Shown here piece by piece: positions 1 through 5,988 of a DNA stretch of 20,895 nucleotides (its first letter is position 1; every line of letters starts with the position of its first letter). The DNA is from Lachnospiraceae bacterium (GTDB lineage: Bacteria > Bacillota > Clostridia > Lachnospirales > Lachnospiraceae): assembly GCA_900770345.1 (NCBI GenBank), contig CAAGKF010000361.1, positions 1-20,895 of the forward strand, given 5' to 3'. The position numbers and the translations under genes were made by a program. The notes beneath the pieces were generated by a model that saw only the letters and a program-made list of their open reading frames with translations, ran no database searches and was not told where the DNA came from.

Positions 1-31
1 AGTTCATTCTCTTCCGTTGATATTTGCTCAT
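1..31 (-). CDS. Possible start of a further operon gene, cut by the left edge
   Basis: Reading the minus strand away from the isomerase-like gene, an ATG at 31 follows an AAGGA about ten bases upstream. It opens a frame beginning MSKYQRKRMN that runs without a stop to the window edge. Only about ten residues are visible, so no family can be named. The strand, the ribosome-site-like sequence and the gap of about 47 bases after the previous stop fit a further gene of the PTS operon. It could equally be chance. Confidence 0.35.
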   Translation of the reverse strand, partial: MSKYQRKRMN

Positions 32-78
32 ACTCTCTGTTTCCTTATGACTAATCAGATAAACTTCACATTCTTATT

Positions 79-1680
79 CTAACAGCCCTTCAGCATTTTA
101 TAAAGCCTTTCCTCCTGTTTTCTGACATAAGCGCGGATAACACCAATTTCTCTGCCATGGACAGGACGGATGCGATACGCTTTCACCGCTGCCGGTATAA
201 TAAATGTCTCTGCATAGTGTACCGTGAAGGGATCAAATGCACCGGAAGGACTCTCCACCACTGCCTCCTCCCCTTCAATCAGATTCAGCATATTTACCGT
301 ATCCTCCGGTCTGATCACAACTTCATCCCTGATCCAGTATCGCCTTGTCTCAATATATTCCAGTTCATGAAGCCCTGTATGCTCCTCTGTATAGGCTTCA
401 TTTTCTTCTATGGTATAAACCGCATTGACCAGATTTTCTTTTACCCACGCTGACCTTCTATCCCACTGAATCACATTTTTTCCGTGTTTCAGATGAACCG
501 GTCTGGGTTTTCCGTCCAGTCCCACTCTGGACCAGTCCCACAGTTTAAATGTAAAAATATAAGGCGTAGCACTGATTTCCAGAACCATGGCATTCGCGCC
601 GGAGCAATGGCAGGTGCCTGCAGGAATCAGAAAATGGTCATGTTTTTTCGCCGGAAACCGGTTCACATACTTTTCCGCATCAAAAGTACATTCTCCGCGG
701 TTAGCCTCTTCCAATTCAGCAAACATCTCTTCCGGATCCGCCTGATCGGTAAGTCCCAGATAAACGCAGGCATCTTTCCCTGCATCCAGAATGTAGTAGC
801 TCTCATCCTGTGTATAAGCCATTCCAAACTGCCGGTGAATATATTCCGTTAGCGGATGTACCTGCAAAGACAGATTCTGTCCGCCCATCGTATCCAGAAA
901 ATCGAAACGGATCGGAAATTCTGCCCCAAATCTTGCAAACACCTGAGCGCCCAGCAGTTTTTTCGGCTGATACAGCACCAGATCCATTGCTGGAAGTTCC
1001 ATTTTTCCATTTCCAAAATCAAGCAGAACCGAATTTTCCTCCGGCACTCCATCAAAGCTCCAGGCATAATTATCCGCATTCCGGTTCAGCCCGCAGACCT
1101 TCTTCATCCACTGACCGCCCCATACGCCAGGATCAAAATACGGCACAGTGCGGAATGGCTGTTCTGCCATCTGACGCAGCCCCGCTCTTACTGCCTCTCC
1201 TGCCGCCATTACCGGCAGTCTCTGTTTATTTGTATCCAGAAAATAGTCTGCTTTTTCAAAGAAACGCATCTTGTATTTATCCGCAATCCTCCACTCAATA
1301 AAGAAAGCCCTCTTGTATTTGCGCAGAATATCTTCATTTGCATTGGTGCAATTAAAATTAGGCATTCCATTCCGATATCTGAGCTGAATCTCCCAGCGTG
1401 CCAGATCCAGATAAACCAACGTGTCGGCTTCTGCTGCCAGACCTGCGCCAAATCCATACACCACGGTCAGCCCTTTTGCCTGACCTGCTCTTATTTTCAC
1501 CTGATGAAGAGCCTCCTCATCACACACGCCCGGATAGGTATCAAACACCATGCAGTAATCGGATTTCCCGCTGTCCCGATATCTCTCCCGAAGGGTTTTC
1601 ATAATCTCTTCATATCCATTGATTGCTGATAACTCCCAGCCTTTTACCGTTACAAACGGCTGCTTCTCGTAATTACTCAT
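79..1680 (-). CDS. Class I mannose-6-phosphate isomerase-like protein with extra N-terminal domain
   Basis: Predicted cytoplasmic zinc isomerase that would interconvert mannose 6-phosphate and fructose 6-phosphate, or act on a related phosphosugar. The start is the ATG at 1680, preceded by GAAGGA (533 aa); an in-frame TTG at 1752 lacks support. Residues 181-189 carry the YFDPGVWGG signature of type I phosphomannose isomerases. Likely zinc ligands are Gln273 and His275 (QVHP), Glu293 (DESYY) and His358 (GTCHCSG). Residues 1 to about 175 form an additional domain (IDTYPGV-like stretch near 46-52, VYGFGAG near 74-80, LDLARWEIQLRYR near 91-103, FFIEWRIADKYK near 126-137). It has no P-loop and I cannot name it with certainty. 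The protein is longer than the usual 310-390 aa isomerases. Its place downstream of a mannose-family PTS supports a role with the imported sugar phosphate. The exact substrate is inference. Confidence 0.85.
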   Translation of the reverse strand: MSNYEKQPFVTVKGWELSAINGYEEIMKTLRERYRDSGKSDYCMVFDTYPGVCDEEALHQVKIRAGQAKGLTVVYGFGAGLAAEADTLVYLDLARWEIQLRYRNGMPNFNCTNANEDILRKYKRAFFIEWRIADKYKMRFFEKADYFLDTNKQRLPVMAAGEAVRAGLRQMAEQPFRTVPYFDPGVWGGQWMKKVCGLNRNADNYAWSFDGVPEENSVLLDFGNGKMELPAMDLVLYQPKKLLGAQVFARFGAEFPIRFDFLDTMGGQNLSLQVHPLTEYIHRQFGMAYTQDESYYILDAGKDACVYLGLTDQADPEEMFAELEEANRGECTFDAEKYVNRFPAKKHDHFLIPAGTCHCSGANAMVLEISATPYIFTFKLWDWSRVGLDGKPRPVHLKHGKNVIQWDRRSAWVKENLVNAVYTIEENEAYTEEHTGLHELEYIETRRYWIRDEVVIRPEDTVNMLNLIEGEEAVVESPSGAFDPFTVHYAETFIIPAAVKAYRIRPVHGREIGVIRAYVRKQEERLYKMLKGC

Positions 1681-1758
1681 TATTTTCCTTCTCCATAAAC
1701 GGAAGACAGGGAGCCACGTATCATCGTGTCTCCCGATCTTCTCATCCTTCAATTGCCT

Positions 1759-1884
1759 TCAGAATATTCTCGACATTTTTTTGCCATTTTTTCTGCCAAC
1801 ATGGATGAGAAATGCGCAGCCTCCGGCAACTACAGCAAGAACCATACCAAATACTCCCCTCAGAATATTGAATTGTATCACCAT
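1759..1884 (-). CDS. 41-residue single-span membrane protein in the PTS operon
   Basis: A short frame of 41 codons starts at ATG 1884, with GAAAGGA eight bases upstream, and ends in TGA at 1759. It lies 21 bases after the IID stop and 78 bases before the isomerase-like start. The protein begins MVIQFNILRGVFGMVLAVVA. It has one hydrophobic stretch (about residues 11-28) followed by a strongly basic tail (GRKNGKKMSRI). This predicts one membrane span with the C-terminus inside. Well-placed initiation signals and an in-operon position make it a credible gene. I do not recognise a family. A small accessory subunit of the IIC/IID complex is the obvious guess, but this is inference. Confidence 0.65.
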   Translation of the reverse strand: MVIQFNILRGVFGMVLAVVAGGCAFLIHVGRKNGKKMSRIF

Positions 1885-1905
1885 TTCCCATCCTTTCTGT
1901 CTGCA

Positions 1906-2718
1906 TTAGTAAGACAAACCTGGATCAAAGAACCCGAGCAATACGCCAACAAATGCAATCGCTACCAGAATCAGCATGACGAGTGTGGGGGAAATTTTCT
2001 TTTTCGTCATCAGCCACCAGCAGAAGATCACAGTTCCGGCTGAAAGCAGCTTAGGATATACAGAATCAAAAGTACCCTGCAGATTGATTACTCCCGGTAT
2101 CTCAAAAGCAGTTGTAACATTAATCCAGCTTGCTGCTACAGCTCCGATTACCATGGTACCAATCATAATGATGGATTCGCGGATTGCCTGTGCCTGTTCG
2201 CCAACCAGCATTTCCACTGCTTTTCCACCCATTTCGTACCCTTTGAAGTATGCAAACTTCATACCGAAGAACATCAGGGCATTCCATACGACAATATAGA
2301 AAAGTGCACCCAGAGGAGAACCGTTGCCGGAAAGTCCAAGACCGATGCCCAGAAGAATCGGAATCAGAGTTCCGACGATCAGAGAGTCACCGATTCCGGC
2401 GAGAGGTCCCATTAAACCTGCACGGATACCGTTGATCGTCTCACCGTCGATCGGGTCACCATTTGCTTTTGCCTCCTCCAGGCCGGCGGTCATGCCTACT
2501 ACCAGAGTACCAATCTGCGGTTCCGTATTGAAGAAAGCGGAATAGGTCTGCAGTGCATCTTTCTGCTCTTCTTTCGTATCATACAGTTCTTCTACAACCG
2601 GAAGCATAGAACACAGATATCCGAAAGTCTGCATATGCTCCTGAGAGAAGCAGGTCAGGTTGCCATAAAACCAGGACAAGAAAGATTTATTCAATGTTTT
2701 CTTTGATAATTTTTTCAT
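1906..2718 (-). CDS. PTS mannose/fructose/sorbose family IID component
   Basis: Membrane subunit that together with IIC forms the sugar channel of a mannose-family phosphotransferase system. The product has 270 residues (the family is usually 270-285) and starts MKKLSKKTLNKSFLSWFYGN. The conserved IID stretch FNTEPQIGTLVVGMTAGLEE is followed by GPLAGIGDSLIVGTLIPILL, the family hallmark. Hydrophobic segments occupy the second half, with the last near the C-terminus (PTLVMLILVAIAFVGVLLG). I chose ATG 2718 rather than upstream in-frame codons because GGAGGA sits eight bases before it. That ribosome site lies inside the last codons of IIC, and only one base separates the IIC stop from this start, so translation is probably coupled. 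Confidence 0.93.
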   Translation of the reverse strand: MKKLSKKTLNKSFLSWFYGNLTCFSQEHMQTFGYLCSMLPVVEELYDTKEEQKDALQTYSAFFNTEPQIGTLVVGMTAGLEEAKANGDPIDGETINGIRAGLMGPLAGIGDSLIVGTLIPILLGIGLGLSGNGSPLGALFYIVVWNALMFFGMKFAYFKGYEMGGKAVEMLVGEQAQAIRESIIMIGTMVIGAVAASWINVTTAFEIPGVINLQGTFDSVYPKLLSAGTVIFCWWLMTKKKISPTLVMLILVAIAFVGVLLGFFDPGLSY

Positions 2719-2719
2719 T

Positions 2720-3565
2720 TTAAATATCCTCCTCGTCATCATCATCGTAGGCTGCGCCGCCAGCTACTGCCGGGCGTACCTTCAACATCTGAACTTTGTA
2801 GTTAATTACTGCAAAAAATCCACCAATGATTGCTGCACCGATCAGGTTCACACCCATGCATGCCGCAAGCGTAAACCCAAAGAAGAAGGTCAGGAAATCC
2901 GTTGCTTTGTTCACGACCTGTTTCAGAAGGATTGCCACGCCTACTGCCGGAAGCAGGCTTCCTACGGTAAATAAAGTCTTCATTGCAATACCGTCCATCG
3001 GCAGATATGCTTTCATCAGATCCACCATGCTGGAACCGGCCATTGTAATGATTACAGTCGGGATAAAGGAACATACCAGATGAGAAATCCACGGAAGTCC
3101 CATATCAACCAGATAAAGTTTCTTAAAATCGCCATTCTCTACTGCTTTCCAGCCCATATGCTGCCAGATCAGGTTCATGGTTGCAGTTCCGTAGAATAAT
3201 ACGGTTCCCAGAGTACCTACTGCTGCACCCAGAGCTGCGGCCATATCTTTTGCAGCGGCAGAAGCCGGATCCAGCCCCATGCCTTTGATTGCACAGATGG
3301 ACAGCGGGATACCGATATAACTGATTGCACGTACATCTGCGGAAACAGTTCCGCCCGGTGTAACCAGCGCAATATAGATAACCTGAATCGCTGCACCGAC
3401 GATAATGCCCGTCTGCATATCTCCCAGAATCAGTCCAACCACCAGTCCTGCGACCAGCGGACGTCCCAGTGTGTAGTTACCGAATGTTGTTCCGCCTAAG
3501 CCAGGCATACTGGACAGGCAGGCGCAAAGACCAAGCAAAACAGCCTGTATCATATTAATCTGCAT
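2720..3565 (-). CDS. PTS mannose/fructose/sorbose family IIC component
   Basis: Polytopic membrane permease of the mannose-family PTS, 281 residues from ATG 3565. The N-terminus MQINMIQAVLLGLCACLSSM and the stretches RPLVAGLVVGLILGDMQTGI and GGTVSADVRAISYIGIPLSI match IIC of the Man family. Several long hydrophobic helices follow. A GTG at 3577 in the same frame is less likely, because the GAAGGG ribosome site would almost touch it; that site is properly spaced for the ATG. The C-terminus is a run of acidic residues (YDDDDEEDI), whose codons double as the ribosome site for IID. The gene sits 20 bases after IIB. Sugar specificity cannot be read from the sequence. Confidence 0.93.
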   Translation of the reverse strand: MQINMIQAVLLGLCACLSSMPGLGGTTFGNYTLGRPLVAGLVVGLILGDMQTGIIVGAAIQVIYIALVTPGGTVSADVRAISYIGIPLSICAIKGMGLDPASAAAKDMAAALGAAVGTLGTVLFYGTATMNLIWQHMGWKAVENGDFKKLYLVDMGLPWISHLVCSFIPTVIITMAGSSMVDLMKAYLPMDGIAMKTLFTVGSLLPAVGVAILLKQVVNKATDFLTFFFGFTLAACMGVNLIGAAIIGGFFAVINYKVQMLKVRPAVAGGAAYDDDDEEDI

Positions 3566-3585
3566 AATATTTTCCACCCTTCGTC

Positions 3586-4080
3586 TTATTTAAATCCAAA
3601 CTGACCTCTGAATTTTGTCCAGTTGCCGATGGCTTCTTCTTTCAGCAATGCAAACTCCACACTGTACCCCTTCTGCATGATTTCTTCCAGAGCCTCGGCC
3701 TCTTCCTGTGTGATGGACTGGTTATTGCCCAGCTTGGTTGCACCCGGTCTGTCATTGCACGGTCCGATAATCACCGTTTTGATTCCCGGCTGAAATCCCT
3801 GATCCACCAGAATCCGCTTCATATCAACCGGATTTTTTGTGATCAGGAAGTAACGGTCCTTGCTGTCCAGCACTTTCTGACATTTTGTTTTCCACTCATC
3901 CATGGTCCATACAAAGGTCTTCTTTCCGGATGCGCTCTTATAAGCTGCTTTTAATACCGGATTGCTCGCTGCAAGATCATTCACTGCAACCAGGCCATCG
4001 CAAGGATACTCCAGCGCCCATCTGGTACAGGTCTGACCATGAATCATACGATCATCTACACGAATAAAAGATACTGACAT
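3586..4080 (-). CDS. PTS mannose/fructose/sorbose family IIB component
   Basis: Cytoplasmic phosphocarrier of 164 residues that receives the phosphate from IIA and passes it to the sugar entering through IIC/IID. The N-terminus SVSFIRVDDRMIHGQ is the family signature, with His14 as the predicted phosphorylated residue. The later IIGPCNDRPGATKLGNNQSI and the C-terminal KFRGQFGFK also fit the family. ATG 4080 is chosen because AAGGAGG lies seven bases upstream; an upstream in-frame extension would overlap the IIA gene and has no such signal. IIA ends 19 bases upstream and IIC begins 20 bases downstream. IIA and IIB are separate proteins here, whereas E. coli ManX fuses them. Confidence 0.94.
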   Translation of the reverse strand: MSVSFIRVDDRMIHGQTCTRWALEYPCDGLVAVNDLAASNPVLKAAYKSASGKKTFVWTMDEWKTKCQKVLDSKDRYFLITKNPVDMKRILVDQGFQPGIKTVIIGPCNDRPGATKLGNNQSITQEEAEALEEIMQKGYSVEFALLKEEAIGNWTKFRGQFGFK

Positions 4081-4099
4081 GTTTGTTTCCTCCTTAAAT

Positions 4100-4531
4100 T
4101 TAAATATCGCTTTCTTCATCTTCCTGGAATGACAGCTGCATTTTCTGAATAGCATTCTGAGATTCCTGAATCAGGCTGGCTGCAAGCCCATCTGCATCAA
4201 CAACATCTTTCATCATAGATGCTGTCAACGCCATCGGAAGATTCATTCCGCCAAATGCCGTTGTCTTATTTAACAGACCTTTCTGAGATAACACATCAAG
4301 TGCATTCGTCAACGGAGAGCCTCCGATGATGTCTGCCAGCAGGATGATCTCATCCTCGTTTGTTACAGATGCTATCGTTTCTTCAAAACGCTTTACAAAA
4401 TCATCTGCCCCCATTCCGTCTTCCATGCTTGCACTCAGAATATCATCCCGATCTCCGCCAGCCAGCATTTTCAGCACGCTGTGAAGTCCCGGTGCAAATG
4501 TACCATGGCTGACCAACACCACATACTTCAT
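4100..4531 (-). CDS. PTS mannose-family IIA component
   Basis: First gene of the PTS operon, 143 residues. IIA accepts phosphate from HPr and passes it to IIB in the cytoplasm. The start MKYVVLVSHGTFAPGL contains the predicted active-site His9. The segment IILLADIIGGSPLTNA is the conserved substrate-phosphate pocket region of Man-type IIA proteins, and AFGGMNLPMAL follows. The tail is acidic (EDEESDI), echoing the acidic tail of IIC. AGGAGG lies about 12 bases before the ATG, with a second weaker AAGG closer in. No regulator gene adjoins the operon, so control probably acts through the operator-like palindrome upstream and through general catabolite control. Confidence 0.93.
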   Translation of the reverse strand: MKYVVLVSHGTFAPGLHSVLKMLAGGDRDDILSASMEDGMGADDFVKRFEETIASVTNEDEIILLADIIGGSPLTNALDVLSQKGLLNKTTAFGGMNLPMALTASMMKDVVDADGLAASLIQESQNAIQKMQLSFQEDEESDI

Positions 4532-4633
4532 ACCTTAACCTAACCTCCTTCGTTTTCCTTTCGATGGTTTCATTTTATCAAGTGCAGCTGGAGAAAACAT
4601 CTGCCGGATGTCATGACTTTTTTCCTGATTTTA

Positions 4634-4666
4634 TTACATTTGTCATGTTGGATATGACAAATGTAA
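4634..4666. promoter_or_regulatory. 13-bp perfect inverted repeat, candidate operator of the PTS operon
   Basis: TTACATTTGTCAT and its exact reverse complement flank a 7-base spacer (4647-4653), about 100 bases before the IIA start. Neither strand has a T-run after it, so it is not a terminator. On the minus strand a TTGTCA inside one arm and a TAATAA just past the other are about 18 bases apart and could be a weak promoter occluded by a bound protein. No sigma-54 type element was found. Operator function is inferred. Confidence 0.55.
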
Positions 4667-4703
4667 AAAACAGCCTACCTCCAGATTGGGAAGTAAGCTG
4701 TTT
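4665..4703 (-). terminator. Rho-independent terminator after the Rpn-family gene
   Basis: On the minus strand AAACAGC-T-TACTTCC pairs with GGAGGTA-G-GCTGTTT around the loop CAATCT, with one internal T/G mismatch and one wobble. It is followed at once by a T-run. It lies about 94 bases after the stop of the nuclease gene and would insulate the PTS operon from it. The T-run abuts the inverted repeat at 4634-4666. Confidence 0.8.
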
Positions 4704-4796
4704 CTGTTATCCGATTAATACATGATTTGTTTGCTTCAGATACCGTTTAGCAGTTTTATGAAATTTTTCAAGTAGGATTTGTCTCCGGCCTTTTCT

Positions 4797-5732
4797 TCAC
4801 AGATTGCTGCTTTCAGACTGCAGATTATACTTTCGGCGCATCTCCTCATAAAACTGCGGTTCATCCAGCCGTGCCACAGCCTCGCTTTCTCCGGCTTTAA
4901 TCATCCGATCTACGAGACACAGCATATCAGCCCGCCCCATTTTTTCGCCTTCCGCTTTTCCTTCCGCTTTTCCTTCCGCCTTTCCTTCCGCCTTTCCCTC
5001 TTCGTAGCTCAGCTGCTTTTCATTCGATATATGACGTTCCGCATCATATTCTTCCAGAATCATACTCTTCACCTCACTCCTGTTCCTGATTAGAAAATCT
5101 TCCAATATTCCGTTTTGTATACAATCTTCTACTGCCATATCCACCGCTGCTTCCAGCTTCAGTCCATCTCCAAGAAAATAACGTATCCTGTCGATCAGAT
5201 AAGCGTACTCATAAAGCTTTCGGCATTTCTCCATAATCTCCCGGTTATAGCTCACGTTTATATTTACCACCTTAGCCACACATTCCAGGCAGGGTTCGCC
5301 GCCGGTCTGTTTTCCATATGAGTCTGAAAGCCTCAGCTCCAGGCTGTCCGGCTCTTCTTTTAACCCATTGTAAAAAACAACATACTGCGGAGTCGGCAAC
5401 TTCAGCCTAGCCCGAGAATAAATATCCAGTTTCCTGCTTTCTACATACCCCTCATATAAACGCGAAAAGTACAAGAGACCTCTCAAAGGCATATTGGGAT
5501 TCCATGTGGACTGAGCCTCGTACAGATTCATGCACCCATCTATGAGAAATGAAATATCATTTTTTATTCCCATATAAAGGGCTCCCTCCAGAGTCGTAAT
5601 CTCCAACACCTCGGGATCCTCATAACAGGAACCATTAAGAGCGTTGTACAAACTCAGCATCGTCTCCCTGTCAGAAAAAATACTCTGAAACAGACTGGCC
5701 TTGTAGACACGGTTTACCTTGGTTTTTGACAT
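4797..5732 (-). CDS. Rpn family PD-(D/E)XK nuclease / putative transposase
   Basis: A 311-residue protein of the Rpn (recombination-promoting nuclease, YhgA-like) superfamily. The nuclease core shows KNDISFLID (Asp59 region) and LYEAQST (Glu72, Gln74), followed by NPNMPLRGLLYFSRLYE, a very typical block of this family. Such proteins act as DNA endonucleases in the E. coli members studied; the role here is unknown. Near the C-terminus are four EGKA units, then a helical tail. ATG 5732 follows AAAGGAG by five bases. The gene stands alone with its own promoter and terminator between two sugar operons. No terminal inverted repeats, target duplications or recombinase partners were seen, so a mobile origin is possible but not shown. 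Confidence 0.85.
   Translation of the reverse strand: MSKTKVNRVYKASLFQSIFSDRETMLSLYNALNGSCYEDPEVLEITTLEGALYMGIKNDISFLIDGCMNLYEAQSTWNPNMPLRGLLYFSRLYEGYVESRKLDIYSRARLKLPTPQYVVFYNGLKEEPDSLELRLSDSYGKQTGGEPCLECVAKVVNINVSYNREIMEKCRKLYEYAYLIDRIRYFLGDGLKLEAAVDMAVEDCIQNGILEDFLIRNRSEVKSMILEEYDAERHISNEKQLSYEEGKAEGKAEGKAEGKAEGEKMGRADMLCLVDRMIKAGESEAVARLDEPQFYEEMRRKYNLQSESSNL
4949..4996 (-). repeat. Four 12-bp tandem repeats coding EGKA in the Rpn gene
   Basis: Four in-frame 12-bp units lie head to tail: CTTCCGCTTTTC twice, then CTTCCGCCTTTC twice (plus strand). A partial unit follows. Because each unit is four codons, gain or loss of units changes linker length without shifting the frame. Similar EGK-type linkers are common in this family. 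Confidence 0.85.
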
Positions 5733-5747
5733 GTGTTCTCCTTTCAT

Positions 5748-5775
5748 TGTATACCATTTTTTGTTCAATTGTAAA
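5748..5775 (-). promoter_or_regulatory. Probable promoter of the Rpn-family gene
   Basis: On the minus strand TTTACA (5770-5775) and TATACA (5748-5753) are 16 bases apart. The expected start of transcription falls almost on the ribosome site AAAGGAG, giving an unusually short leader. A second, weaker pair lies upstream (TTGCGG at 5936-5941 and TAAACT at 5913-5918, 17 bases apart) and would give a leader of about 180 bases. Confidence 0.5.
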
Positions 5776-5838
5776 TGCTTGTGGGAATGAAAAATGAGTT
5801 CTGAAAGAATTTCGATTTCCACAGATATATAACAGACA

Positions 5839-5900
5839 CCGCAGAATGATCAAGCGCAAATACTTCTGCGGCCGCAGATACAGGCAGACCGAACGGCCGC
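5839..5900. repeat. Nested, mutually exclusive inverted repeats upstream of the Rpn gene
   Basis: CCGCAGAA (5839-5846) is the reverse complement of TTCTGCGG (5864-5871). The latter also belongs to a 14-bp perfect palindrome, TCTGCGGCCGCAGA (5865-5878). In addition GCGGCCG (5868-5874) pairs with CGGCCGC (5894-5900). The same central block can therefore fold with three partners. The patch is GC-rich inside an otherwise AT-rich gap of about 250 bases. No coding sequence was found in the gap. Confidence 0.6.
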
Positions 5901-5940
5901 CTTACGAAATTTAGTTTAACATACATTAAAGAACACCGCA

Positions 5941-5980
5941 ACAAAAAAGGAGGAAATGCCATTCCGCAGCATTCCCTCCT
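5941..5980 (-). terminator. Rho-independent terminator of the xylan-type operon
   Basis: On the minus strand AGGAGGGAATGC pairs with GCATTTCCTCCT (one G-T wobble) around a nine-base loop and is followed by a T-run. It begins a few bases after the GH43 stop codon and ends the operon that starts with the binding-protein gene. Confidence 0.9.
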
Positions 5981-5988
5981 GTTCTCCG

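Noticed and set aside
856..1629. Plus-strand frame of 257 codons opposite the isomerase-like gene
   Set aside because: Composition is that of a reverse-complement shadow, there is no ribosome site, and the minus strand has a full zinc isomerase signature.
1681..1752. Upstream TTG start for the isomerase-like protein adding 24 residues
   Set aside because: No good ribosome site at a proper distance, whereas ATG 1680 has GAAGGA correctly placed. The extension reaches back almost to the stop of the small upstream gene and does not look conserved.
4532..4666. Sigma-54 promoter for the mannose-family PTS operon, as in lev/man operons of other Firmicutes
   Set aside because: I looked for the GG and GC pair of the -24/-12 type and found no acceptable match. 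No LevR-type activator gene is present.
4949..4996. Short repeat array that might suggest CRISPR
   Set aside because: The units are contiguous 12-mers without spacers and lie in frame inside a coding sequence.
4797..5980. Complete insertion sequence around the Rpn-family gene
   Set aside because: No terminal inverted repeats or target-site duplications bound the gene, and the repeats nearby are explained as terminators or local hairpins.
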